Source: JBBDWJ01 sp963824095 (GTDB taxonomy: Bacteria; Acidobacteriota; Terriglobia; Bryobacterales; UBA6623). From it: DNA of 64,000 bases. The notes under the pieces are model-generated. The model saw only the letters and a program-made list of their open reading frames with translations, was not told where the DNA came from and did no database searches. This document shows, in pieces, positions 34,016-41,475 of this stretch; position 1 is the first letter of the stretch; every line of letters starts with the position of its first letter. Made by a program: the position numbers and the translations under genes. The DNA lies in the NCBI GenBank assembly GCA_963824095.1, contig CAWGNS010000010.1:124001-188000 (forward strand). Reading direction: 5' to 3'.

Positions 34016-34181
34016 CGGCTATCCCCCGTATCATTGGAAGTAACTTATTGTAGAGTAATGGCTTAGTGTTTAAGCGAGCCGCTCGCCCCGGTCTCCCTTC
34101 CCCCGTCCGATTCGACCCACCGACCCTCGAATTGCCAACAACTTTCCTCCACGGAATGGCGGCCTGGTCCGTCTCCCATAT

Positions 34182-34919
34182 GTGATTCGTGCGAAGCGAG
34201 AAGTGTGCGCCCGGATACAGCGCCCACAAGCTGCCGGCTTCCGGCGGCTGTCCGAGGCGGTGCTGCTGGCTGTGTGCGCGTGCGGGCTCTGGGGCGGCGT
34301 CGCGGCCGCCCAAAGCACGGCGAAACCTTCGCTCGACAAGACGATTTCGGGCATCGAGCTGCGCTACAACCGGCTGGCGACCTTGAAGGTCGATTTCGAG
34401 CACACCATGCGGTATTTGGGCCGGCAGCCGATGGTCGAGCGCGGCACGCTTTATTTGCGGCGGCCGGGTCAAATGCGTTGGGAATACAGCAAACCCGCCG
34501 GCAAGCTGCTGGTGGGCGACGGCGATCTGTTGTACTACTACAACCCGCTGTCGAACCAGGTTCGCCAACTGCGTCCCAGCCAGACCGGCGACCTGCGCGT
34601 GCCGCTGTCGTTTCTGCTGGGGCGGCTGCACTTCCGGCGGCAGTTTCGCGATCTGCACCTGGACGAAATCGACGGCCAGGCGGTGCTAGTGGGCGAAGGC
34701 CGCACCGGCAAGGAAGCCTACACGCGCGTCGAGTTTACCTATAACCCCGCCGATTTCGAGCTGCTGCACCTCAAGGTCTTTGGACAGGATGAGAGCATGA
34801 CCACGTTCGCGTTTAGCGGCGAGACGGTCAACCCGCCCCTGGACAAGAAGCTGTTCGATTTCCACGCGCCGCCGGGAGCCGAGATCGTCGACCAGACGGA
34901 GTTGGGAGAACGTCACTGA
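34182..34919 (+). CDS. LolA-like outer-membrane lipoprotein carrier
   Basis: A 245-residue exported protein with a signal peptide (LSEAVLLAVCACGLWGGVAA, cleaved near AAA|QS). The mature part has the LolA fold pattern: LKVDFEHTMRYLG, then ERGTLYLRRPGQMRWEYSKP (the Arg-Trp strand), GKLLVGDGDLLYYYNP and FELLHLKVFGQDESMTTFAF. LolA ferries lipoproteins across the periplasm. It heads the secretion cluster, overlapping the gspF/pilC-like gene by one base, so a dedicated role with that system, such as secretin pilotin delivery, is inferred. GTG start without a clear ribosome-binding site. Confidence 0.8.
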   Translation: MIRAKREVCARIQRPQAAGFRRLSEAVLLAVCACGLWGGVAAAQSTAKPSLDKTISGIELRYNRLATLKVDFEHTMRYLGRQPMVERGTLYLRRPGQMRWEYSKPAGKLLVGDGDLLYYYNPLSNQVRQLRPSQTGDLRVPLSFLLGRLHFRRQFRDLHLDEIDGQAVLVGEGRTGKEAYTRVEFTYNPADFELLHLKVFGQDESMTTFAFSGETVNPPLDKKLFDFHAPPGAEIVDQTELGERH

Positions 34920-36124
34920 TGGCCGATTTCGTTCTCAAGTACGCCGATGCGCAAGGCCTGGTTCACCAGCAGGTCGAGACGGCCGACTCCGAAGACGACT
35001 TGCGGCAGCGCTATTCGGACCGCGGGCTGCTGGTCTACTCGGTAAAGGCGCGGCATTCGCTGCAGACGCTCGAACTCGGCCCCAAGCGCGGCGGGCGTAT
35101 CCACCTCGAGCAGTTCCTGATTTTCAATCAGCAGTTCGTGACTCTGGTGCGCGCCGGGCTGCCGATCGTCAAGGCGCTCGAGCTGCTGCGCGTCAATATC
35201 AAGAACCGCAAGCTCGCCGGCCACATGGACGCGATCTACAACGACGTCAAGACCGGCATTCCGGTCTCGGACGCCTTTCGCAACCAGCAGGTATTTCCGC
35301 CCATCTACACGACATCGCTGATGGCCGGCGAAAAAAGCGGCAGCCTGCCCGAGGTCATCGACCGCTTCGTGCAGTATCAGAAGGTGGCGCTGGCGGTTCG
35401 CAAAAAGATCATCGTGTCGCTGATCTATCCCAGCCTGCTGGTGGTGCTGGTGTGCTGCCTGGTGGTCTTTCTGGTGACCTACGTGGTGCCGGAGTTTTCC
35501 AAGCTCTACGAGAGCATGCACGCCAGCCTGCCTTATATGACGCAGTTGCTGGTGGCGTTCGGCGTGGGCTTCAGCGATCACCTGCTGCTGGTGAGCGCCG
35601 TGGCGGCGGGCATCGTGTTGCTGTTTGGAGCCTGGCTGCGCTCGGAGAAAGCCCGCGAATCGTTCGACCGTTTCAAGCGGCGCATCCCGATCTTCGGCAC
35701 GATCTGGTTGAAGTACCAGGTGGCGCAGATCTCGCGGCTGTTGAGCACGCTGCTGCAGGGCGGCATTCCGCTGGTGCAAGCGCTAGAAACCGCCGGCGAG
35801 TCGATGGGCTCGAAACTGATGCAGAACGCCGTCCGGCAGTCGCGCGTCTCGGTCCGCGAAGGCCAGGCGCTGTCGAAATCGATGGCGCAGACCGGCGTGT
35901 TTCCCGAACTGGCGATCGAGATGGTGAACGTCGGCGAAAGCACCGGCGCGCTGCCGACGATGCTCGACTCGGTGGCCGAGTTTTTCGAGGAGGACGTCAA
36001 TACCCGCATGACCGCGGTTCTATCGCTCATCGAACCTGCGATCATGATATTCATGGGAATGTTCGTGGCTTTTGTCCTGATTGCCTTGTATCTGCCGATT
36101 TTTACTCTGGCCGAGAGGATATGA
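34919..36124 (+). CDS. Type II secretion/type IV pilus inner-membrane platform protein (GspF/PilC)
   Basis: A 401-residue platform protein with two repeated GspF domains: FNQQFVTLVRAGLPIVKALE and VAQISRLLSTLLQGGIPLVQ, each with the family L-x-x-G-x-P motif and downstream MAGEKSGSLPEVIDRF / VNVGESTGALPTMLDS. Three membrane segments lie at about 168-190, 220-240 and 375-395. It anchors the GspE/PilB ATPase. It begins on the last base of the LolA-like gene's stop codon. Confidence 0.93.
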   Translation: MADFVLKYADAQGLVHQQVETADSEDDLRQRYSDRGLLVYSVKARHSLQTLELGPKRGGRIHLEQFLIFNQQFVTLVRAGLPIVKALELLRVNIKNRKLAGHMDAIYNDVKTGIPVSDAFRNQQVFPPIYTTSLMAGEKSGSLPEVIDRFVQYQKVALAVRKKIIVSLIYPSLLVVLVCCLVVFLVTYVVPEFSKLYESMHASLPYMTQLLVAFGVGFSDHLLLVSAVAAGIVLLFGAWLRSEKARESFDRFKRRIPIFGTIWLKYQVAQISRLLSTLLQGGIPLVQALETAGESMGSKLMQNAVRQSRVSVREGQALSKSMAQTGVFPELAIEMVNVGESTGALPTMLDSVAEFFEEDVNTRMTAVLSLIEPAIMIFMGMFVAFVLIALYLPIFTLAERI

Positions 36125-36132
36125 GAGACGGT

Positions 36133-36391
36133 GGTTCGGTTGATCGGTTTATCGGTTGAGCCGGCGGATTGGGGACGGCTGGCAGAGGTGGAATGGCTCC
36201 ACGGAATGGCGATCAACGGATTTACGGCAGCGGATCACACGATGGGCGCTGAAAGGTATTGCGAAAGGGATTGAGCGAGGGAATCCGTAAGCGGGAAATG
36301 CGGTCCGTTCGGGAACGCCTCCATCGCCGCTAGAACATCCAGACCTCGGATCAACCGATCAACCGATCAACAATCAACGGATCAATCCATC
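36133..36391. repeat. Inverted GATCAACC-type arrays before the ATPase gene
   Basis: 36133-36160 contains GGTTGATCGGTTTATCGGTT; 36348-36391 contains the inverse CGGATCAACCGATCAACCG and further ATCAAC units. The two arrays would pair across about 190 bases, and the right one ends two bases before the gspE/pilB ATG, where no Shine-Dalgarno is visible. The same design recurs at 40501-40689. Confidence 0.65.
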
Positions 36392-36393
36392 TT

Positions 36394-38025
36394 ATGGCCA
36401 CTACCGAGCAAACGATTGGTAACGAGATACTCCGCGACAGCCTGGCGCTGGCCGCGGAAGAGTCGCGCGCGCTCGCGGAGCGGTATCGCTACGAGTTTAT
36501 CGACCTGAGCCTGGTGCAGATCGACAACGAGCTGTTTCGCTCGATTCCGGTCGAGCTGATGTTCCGCTACAACTTCGTGCCGGTGCGGCTGACCCAGGGC
36601 GCGCTCGAAATCGCCATCGCCGACCCGCGGCAGCTTCCCACCCTCGACGATATTTCGCTGCTGCTGGGCAAGAAGATCCGCATCAAAGTCGCCACGCTGC
36701 GGCAGATCAACGATCTGCTGAAGAAGACCGAGCAGTCGCAGCGCGTCCTCGAGGAAGTCACCGAGGGTTTCGTCCTCGACGTGTTGCGCGACGAGGATTC
36801 CGAAGAGACGATCTCGATCGAGAAACTGACCGGCGACTCCGACATCAGCCCGGTCATCCGCCTTGTCGATACGACCATCTTCAACGCCCTGGAGCGGCGC
36901 GCGAGCGATATTCACATCGAGACGCGCGCCAGCGAAGTCGCCATCAAGTACCGCATCGACGGCGTGCTGCACTACGCCATGCCGCCGATTTCGAAGGACT
37001 GGCACCAGACGATCCTTTCGCGTATCAAGGTCATGTCGGAGCTCGACATCGCCGAGCGGCGTATTCCGCAGGACGGCCGCTTCCGGGTGCGCTACAAGGG
37101 CCGCCAGATCGACTTTCGCGTCTCGATCATGCCCACGGTTCACGGCGAAGACGCCGTGCTGCGCGTGCTCGACAAAGAGTCGATGAGCGAAAAGTTTTCG
37201 AAGCTGTCGCTGGAAGTGGTGGGTTTTTCCGAATCGGACAAGCGTAAGTTCTCGCGTTATATTCGGGAGCCCTACGGCATGGTGCTGGTGACCGGACCGA
37301 CCGGCAGCGGCAAAACGACGACGCTCTACGCGGCGCTGGGCGAGATCAAGACCGACGAAGACAAGATCGTCACCATCGAAGACCCCGTCGAATATCAGAT
37401 CGACGGCGTCACGCAGATTCCGGTGAACGAAAAGAAGGGCCTGACGTTCGCGCGCGGGCTACGCTCGATTTTGCGCCACGATCCCGACAAGATCATGGTC
37501 GGTGAAATTCGCGACGCCGACACGGCGCAGATCGCCATCCAGTCGGCGCTCACCGGCCACCTAGTGTTCACCACGGTCCACGCCAACAACGTGGTCGACG
37601 TGCTGGGCCGCTTTCTGAACATGGGCGTCGAGGCGTACAACTTCGTTTCGGCGTTGAACTGCATCCTGGCGCAGCGGCTGGTGCGCATCAGTTGCGAGCA
37701 TTGCAAGGAGAAGGTGCGTTACCCGGTCGAGCTGCTCGAAGAGTCGGGGCTCGACCCGGTCCAATGGCGGGATTTTCTGTTCACCGAAGGCCGCGGCTGC
37801 ATCGAATGCGCCGGCACCGGTTTCCGCGGCCGCACCGCGATCCACGAACTGCTCGACATGACCGACCGCATTCGAGAGCTGATTCTCGCGAAGAGGCCGT
37901 CGTCGGAGATCAGCCGCGCCGCGCGCGAAGAAGGTATGACGACGCTGCGTCAATCGGCGGTCGAGCGCGTGCGCGATGGCATCACCACGCTGCGCGAGAT
38001 CAACAAGGTGACCTTTATCGAATAG
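36394..38025 (+). CDS. Type II secretion/pilus assembly ATPase (GspE/PilB)
   Basis: A 543-residue hexameric ATPase powering pseudopilus assembly. The N-terminal GSPII_E domain (about 20-120) includes FNFVPVRLTQGALEIAIADP-like sequence; the core has Walker A VTGPTGSGKTTTLY, the Asp box TIEDPVEYQ, Walker B IMVGEIRDADTAQIA and the His box TVHANNVVDVLGRF. A zinc tetracysteine CEHC...CIEC lies at about 431-472, typical of GspE/PilB. It sits between gspF and pilM homologues. Confidence 0.95.
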   Translation: MATTEQTIGNEILRDSLALAAEESRALAERYRYEFIDLSLVQIDNELFRSIPVELMFRYNFVPVRLTQGALEIAIADPRQLPTLDDISLLLGKKIRIKVATLRQINDLLKKTEQSQRVLEEVTEGFVLDVLRDEDSEETISIEKLTGDSDISPVIRLVDTTIFNALERRASDIHIETRASEVAIKYRIDGVLHYAMPPISKDWHQTILSRIKVMSELDIAERRIPQDGRFRVRYKGRQIDFRVSIMPTVHGEDAVLRVLDKESMSEKFSKLSLEVVGFSESDKRKFSRYIREPYGMVLVTGPTGSGKTTTLYAALGEIKTDEDKIVTIEDPVEYQIDGVTQIPVNEKKGLTFARGLRSILRHDPDKIMVGEIRDADTAQIAIQSALTGHLVFTTVHANNVVDVLGRFLNMGVEAYNFVSALNCILAQRLVRISCEHCKEKVRYPVELLEESGLDPVQWRDFLFTEGRGCIECAGTGFRGRTAIHELLDMTDRIRELILAKRPSSEISRAAREEGMTTLRQSAVERVRDGITTLREINKVTFIE

Positions 38026-38133
38026 CGCGGCTCGGAATCCGCGGCATTCGAGGCGAGTAAGCGAAGCAAGAGTAAGGGAAGCAAGAAGGTAGCGAGGCAA
38101 CCAGGTAGCAAGGCGAGAAGGAGTGTCGGGGTT

Positions 38134-39072
38134 GTGAGAATCATCTGGCGTACCAAGAAAGACTCTCTGATGTACCAGAGCCTGCAGCTTGTCGGCGACC
38201 CGCCGCCGCTGCTGGTGTTCGAGATCAGCGAACAGGGCGTGGCCGGCGTGCGGCGCAACCCCCGAACGCTTGCCGTCGAAGCGCGCGCGTTTTGCCCGCT
38301 GCCGCATGGCGCTGTGGAACCGTCGGCGGTCAAGGAGAATGTGCACAACCCCGAAGAGCTGCGGCAGGCGGTCGAGGCGGTGCTGCAACAGCTCGGCCCT
38401 GTGCGGCGGCCCGATGTGGCGTTGATCCTGCCCGACGACTCTTCGCGCCTCACCGTGCTCGACCTCGACACGCTGCCGGCCGACGCGCGCGAGCGGCTGG
38501 CGCTGATTCGCTGGCGGCTCAAGAAGACCGTGCCTTTCGACATCGACCGCGCCCGCATCAGCTATCTGCCGCAGTCGCTGCCGTCGGGCGTTTCGGTGCT
38601 GGTGGCCGCCACGCCTCCGGAGGTCGTGCAGCAATACGAGGCGCCGTTTCAACTCGCCGGGCTGTTTCCCGGCTATGTTTCGCTGTCGACGGCCGCGGCG
38701 CTCAACCTGACGCACGGCGGCGGCATGAACGTGCTGGCGAAAATGGCCGGCCGCACGCTGACGATCGTGGCGCTGCAGAACGGCGCCGTGCGCATGATCC
38801 GCCACGTCGATCTCGCCGAGCACGCCCCCGGCGCAGTGGAGTCCCGCTTGCAGGACATGGTGAGCGACCTGTACCCGACCTGTGTTTTCATCAAGGACAA
38901 TCTGGGCGCGCCGGTCTCGAAGCTGCTGTTGTGCGGCTTCGGAAGCCTGTTGCAACCGGCTCTCGAGTATTTCCCCCGGGAGTTGGACTGCGAAGTCGAG
39001 CCCCTGAGCTCGCCCGGCGGCGTCGTCAGCGGAAACGAAGCCGGCCTTTGGGGCTACATGCATTTGAACTAG
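38134..39072 (+). CDS. PilM-like pilus/secretion assembly protein
   Basis: A 312-residue actin-fold protein of the PilM/GspL-cytoplasmic type: LLVFEISEQGVAGVRRNPRT, RPDVALILPDDSSRLTVLDL, ERLALIRWRLKKTVPFDIDR (the PilM R-W-x-x-x-K-x-x-P-F motif) and LLLCGFGSLLQPALEYFP. It binds the N-terminus of the PilN-like partner and links it to the ATPase. It uses GTG 38134 with GGAG about ten bases upstream; a start at the internal ATG (residue 13) is possible. The preceding 108 bases are purine-rich with AGCAAG-like repeats. Confidence 0.8.
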   Translation: MRIIWRTKKDSLMYQSLQLVGDPPPLLVFEISEQGVAGVRRNPRTLAVEARAFCPLPHGAVEPSAVKENVHNPEELRQAVEAVLQQLGPVRRPDVALILPDDSSRLTVLDLDTLPADARERLALIRWRLKKTVPFDIDRARISYLPQSLPSGVSVLVAATPPEVVQQYEAPFQLAGLFPGYVSLSTAAALNLTHGGGMNVLAKMAGRTLTIVALQNGAVRMIRHVDLAEHAPGAVESRLQDMVSDLYPTCVFIKDNLGAPVSKLLLCGFGSLLQPALEYFPRELDCEVEPLSSPGGVVSGNEAGLWGYMHLN

Positions 39073-39148
39073 GCAGGACCGGCGGAAGCGGGCAAGCCGG
39101 CCGGCCATCGTAGTAACAATGACCCCCCAACCAACGCAGTACCGAAGA

Positions 39149-39274
39149 AGCAGAGCCGCAGGCGTGACCCGGCGGGCCGAAGCGGCAGGAACCCAGGCAG
39201 GCCGCCGCCCGTTTGGTTTGCCCCGGCTTCGATGTCGACTCGGCCCGTACCCTTCCGGGCGCGGCTCTGTTTTC
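39149..39274. repeat. Paired inverted repeat unit (CAGAGCCGC family)
   Basis: AAGCAGAGCCGCAGGCGTG (39149-39167) is partnered by CCGGGCGCGGCTCTGTTTTC (39255-39274). It lies in the 263-base gap inside the pil-like operon, between the pilM and pilN homologues. Confidence 0.6.
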
Positions 39275-39335
39275 GGGCTAACGGCTGGGGTGCTTTTGGG
39301 GCGGCTTTCGGCGGGAAGTTTTGGTTGGAAACGGC

Positions 39336-39902
39336 ATGCGCGTTGAACTCAATCTGGCCACGCAGTCTTTCGGCACACGCCGGCCGTTCTGGCTTGCCAG
39401 CGGCCTGGCGGGACTGGTTCTGGGCGCGGTAGCCGTGGTGTTGGTCGTCCAGTACGCCCGCAATCACGAGGTTTCGCCGGCGTTCGTGCGGCGCCAGGCC
39501 CAGTTGCGCAGCGAGCTTTCCAAGCTGACGCTGGCGGATAGCCAAGCGCGCAGCACATTGCAGGATCCGGCCAACGCGCCGGTTCTCGAGCGCTCGCTGT
39601 TTCTGAACGAAATGCTCTATCGCAAGGGGATTTCCTGGACGCGGATCTTTGCCGATCTCGAAAAGATTCTGCCGCCGCGCGTGCTGATGATGAGCATCCG
39701 GCCGCAGGTTACCGTGGACAACAAGGTGCGCCTGGAGATGCAGGTGGGCGCCGAATCGGGCGCCGACTTCATCGAATTTCTCAGGGCCCTGGAATCGTCG
39801 GATCTGTTCGGGCCGGCGACGCCCGGCGGATATTCGCCGCCGAGCGAGAATCAGCCTTTGTTTCGGTATCAGTTGACGGTCAATTATGAGCAGCAACTCT
39901 AG
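39336..39902 (+). CDS. PilN-like assembly protein
   Basis: A 188-residue bitopic membrane protein. The start MRVELNLATQSF resembles the PilN N-terminal motif (I-N-L-L) that binds PilM; a membrane helix (about 22-42, GLAGLVLGAVAVVLVVQYA) and a coiled-coil with ferredoxin-like domain follow (GISWTRIFADLEKILPPRVL, then the strands VRLEMQVGAESGADFIEFLR). ATG 39336 is preferred to TTG 39321 because the motif starts there. The gene overlaps the pilO homologue by 17 bases. Confidence 0.8.
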   Translation: MRVELNLATQSFGTRRPFWLASGLAGLVLGAVAVVLVVQYARNHEVSPAFVRRQAQLRSELSKLTLADSQARSTLQDPANAPVLERSLFLNEMLYRKGISWTRIFADLEKILPPRVLMMSIRPQVTVDNKVRLEMQVGAESGADFIEFLRALESSDLFGPATPGGYSPPSENQPLFRYQLTVNYEQQL

Positions 39903-40494
39903 CGGCAACGCGCGGAGCCGCCAATTGAAGCCGCTGTTACGGCGGATTCCGAAGAAGTTCGTGCTGGGCGTGCTGGCGGCCCTGTTCGTTTTCGATGTGG
40001 TTTTCTACCTGATCGCGATCGAGCCGCTGAGCCGCCGCGAGACCGAGCAAAGGGCGTTGCTGGCCGGCCTGGAGCGGCAGATTGCGGCCAAGAAGGCCGA
40101 CGTCGGGCAGTTGCAGCTCGTCGTCAGCAAAGTCGCCAAGGCGCGCGTCGAGGGCGACGGACTGCTTGACGACATCACGCTGCCGCGCCGCAGCGGTTTC
40201 TCGACGCTGCTCTCGGAACTGCAGAAGGCCGCCTCCGAGGCGGGCATCGACACGCGCGAAGGCAACTTCGACTTAGAGCCGATCGAAGGCACCGACGAGT
40301 ACGGCATGGTCACCGTGAGCGCCAATTTCCGCGGCGAGTATCAGAATCTGGTGCGGTTCCTGAATCAGCTCGACCGCTCGAAGCAGTTTTTGATCATCGA
40401 ATCCCTGGCGGCGACGCCGCGCACCGACTCCAACGCCCTGCAGTTCACGATGCGGCTCAATACGCTGCTGCGCGGCTATGAAGGAGTGGGATGA
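39886..40494 (+). CDS. PilO-like assembly protein
   Basis: A 202-residue bitopic protein: membrane helix about residues 25-45 (FVLGVLAALFVFDVVFYLIA), a coiled-coil (ETEQRALLAGLERQIAAKKA) and a ferredoxin-like periplasmic domain with FSTLLSELQKAASEAGIDTR and LVRFLNQLDRSKQFLIIESL. It pairs with the PilN-like protein, whose gene overlaps it by 17 bases, to form the inner-membrane alignment complex. Confidence 0.82.
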   Translation: MSSNSSGNARSRQLKPLLRRIPKKFVLGVLAALFVFDVVFYLIAIEPLSRRETEQRALLAGLERQIAAKKADVGQLQLVVSKVAKARVEGDGLLDDITLPRRSGFSTLLSELQKAASEAGIDTREGNFDLEPIEGTDEYGMVTVSANFRGEYQNLVRFLNQLDRSKQFLIIESLAATPRTDSNALQFTMRLNTLLRGYEGVG

Positions 40495-40500
40495 GAGCTC

Positions 40501-40689
40501 GGTTTCGGTTGATCGTTGATCGGTTTAGCCGTGTGGTGCCGGTTGATCCGTTGATCGGTTGAACCGTGTTTTGTGGGCAGGGATGGCGATTTGCCGAAAG
40601 TACGCACTGTCACCAGATAAACCGATGAGCCGATCAACCGTCAATGTCCCGGATCAACCGATCAACCGATCAACGGATCAACCGTTAAG
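40501..40689. repeat. Inverted GATCAACC-type arrays before the pilP-like gene
   Basis: 40501-40566 holds several GGTTGATC/GTTGATCGG units; 40618-40689 holds the inverse CGATCAACC and GGATCAACC units, ending three bases before ATG 40693. Same design as at 36133-36391. The arms could pair across about 50 bases and cover the translation start. Confidence 0.65.
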
Positions 40690-40692
40690 GCA

Positions 40693-41382
40693 ATGAAAGT
40701 CGGCGCCGAGCGTAATAAAGTCATCCTGCTGATCGCCTTGTCGGTGATTGCCGCGGTGACGATCTTCCTGCAGTATTTCAGCGGGCCGGCGGGGGTGTCT
40801 CCGGCTCCGCCTGCGGCTGCCAACAAGACGGCTCTGCCGCGGGTCGTCGAGCGTCCCATGGCGCGGGCGCGCAAGACGAGCGCTTCTTCGGGGCAGCGCT
40901 TCCGGCCTTCATTTTCGGGATCTTCGGATGAGCCGCTGGATCCCATGAAGGTCGATCCGACGCTGCGTACCGACCTGCTGGCGAAGGTGCGCGCGGTGGA
41001 GTTTAGCGGCGTCGAGCGCAACCTGTTTCAATTCACGACGCGCAAGCTGGCCGATGCGCCCAAGCCCGATCAGGTTGCCAAGGCGCAGGAGTTGCTGAAA
41101 AAGGCCGATCCGCCGAAGCCGGCGTCGGTGAAACGCGAGACTCTGGGGCCGTCCAAGCCCAAAGCGCCGCCGATCCAGTGGAAGTTTTACGGCTTCGCCA
41201 ATCAGCCCGACGACGCCCGCAAGCGGGCCTTTCTGCTCGACACCGACGGCGCGGTGTTCGTCGCCACCGAAGGCGACGTGTTCAGCCGCCGCTATAAGAT
41301 CGTGCGAATCGGCGTGAACTCGATCGTGATCGAAGATCTGCAGTTTAACGATCAGCAGACGCTGCCGCTCGACGCGAGTTGA
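40693..41382 (+). CDS. PilP/GspC-like periplasmic connector, 229 aa
   Basis: Begins MKVGAERNKVILLIALSVIA with a membrane helix (about 9-28), a Pro/Ala/Lys-rich linker and, near the C-terminus, a beta-rich HR-like module (PIQWKFYGFANQPDDARKRA, then AVFVATEGDVFSRRYKIVRI and GVNSIVIEDL) in the style of PilP and the GspC homology region that contacts the secretin. Position after pilM-N-O supports this. Sequence identity to characterised PilP is low by eye. Confidence 0.65.
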   Translation: MKVGAERNKVILLIALSVIAAVTIFLQYFSGPAGVSPAPPAAANKTALPRVVERPMARARKTSASSGQRFRPSFSGSSDEPLDPMKVDPTLRTDLLAKVRAVEFSGVERNLFQFTTRKLADAPKPDQVAKAQELLKKADPPKPASVKRETLGPSKPKAPPIQWKFYGFANQPDDARKRAFLLDTDGAVFVATEGDVFSRRYKIVRIGVNSIVIEDLQFNDQQTLPLDAS

Positions 41383-41475
41383 GCAACGCCGGAAGGGGTC
41401 CGTGAACGGCGTGGACCCGGCGAAGGGATCAAGGCGAACAAACAGAAGCAAACGGGACGAAGGCGAAGAGGTAGC

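Noticed and set aside
37561..39108. 515-codon minus-strand frame
   Set aside because: Antisense of the gspE/pilB and pilM-like genes.
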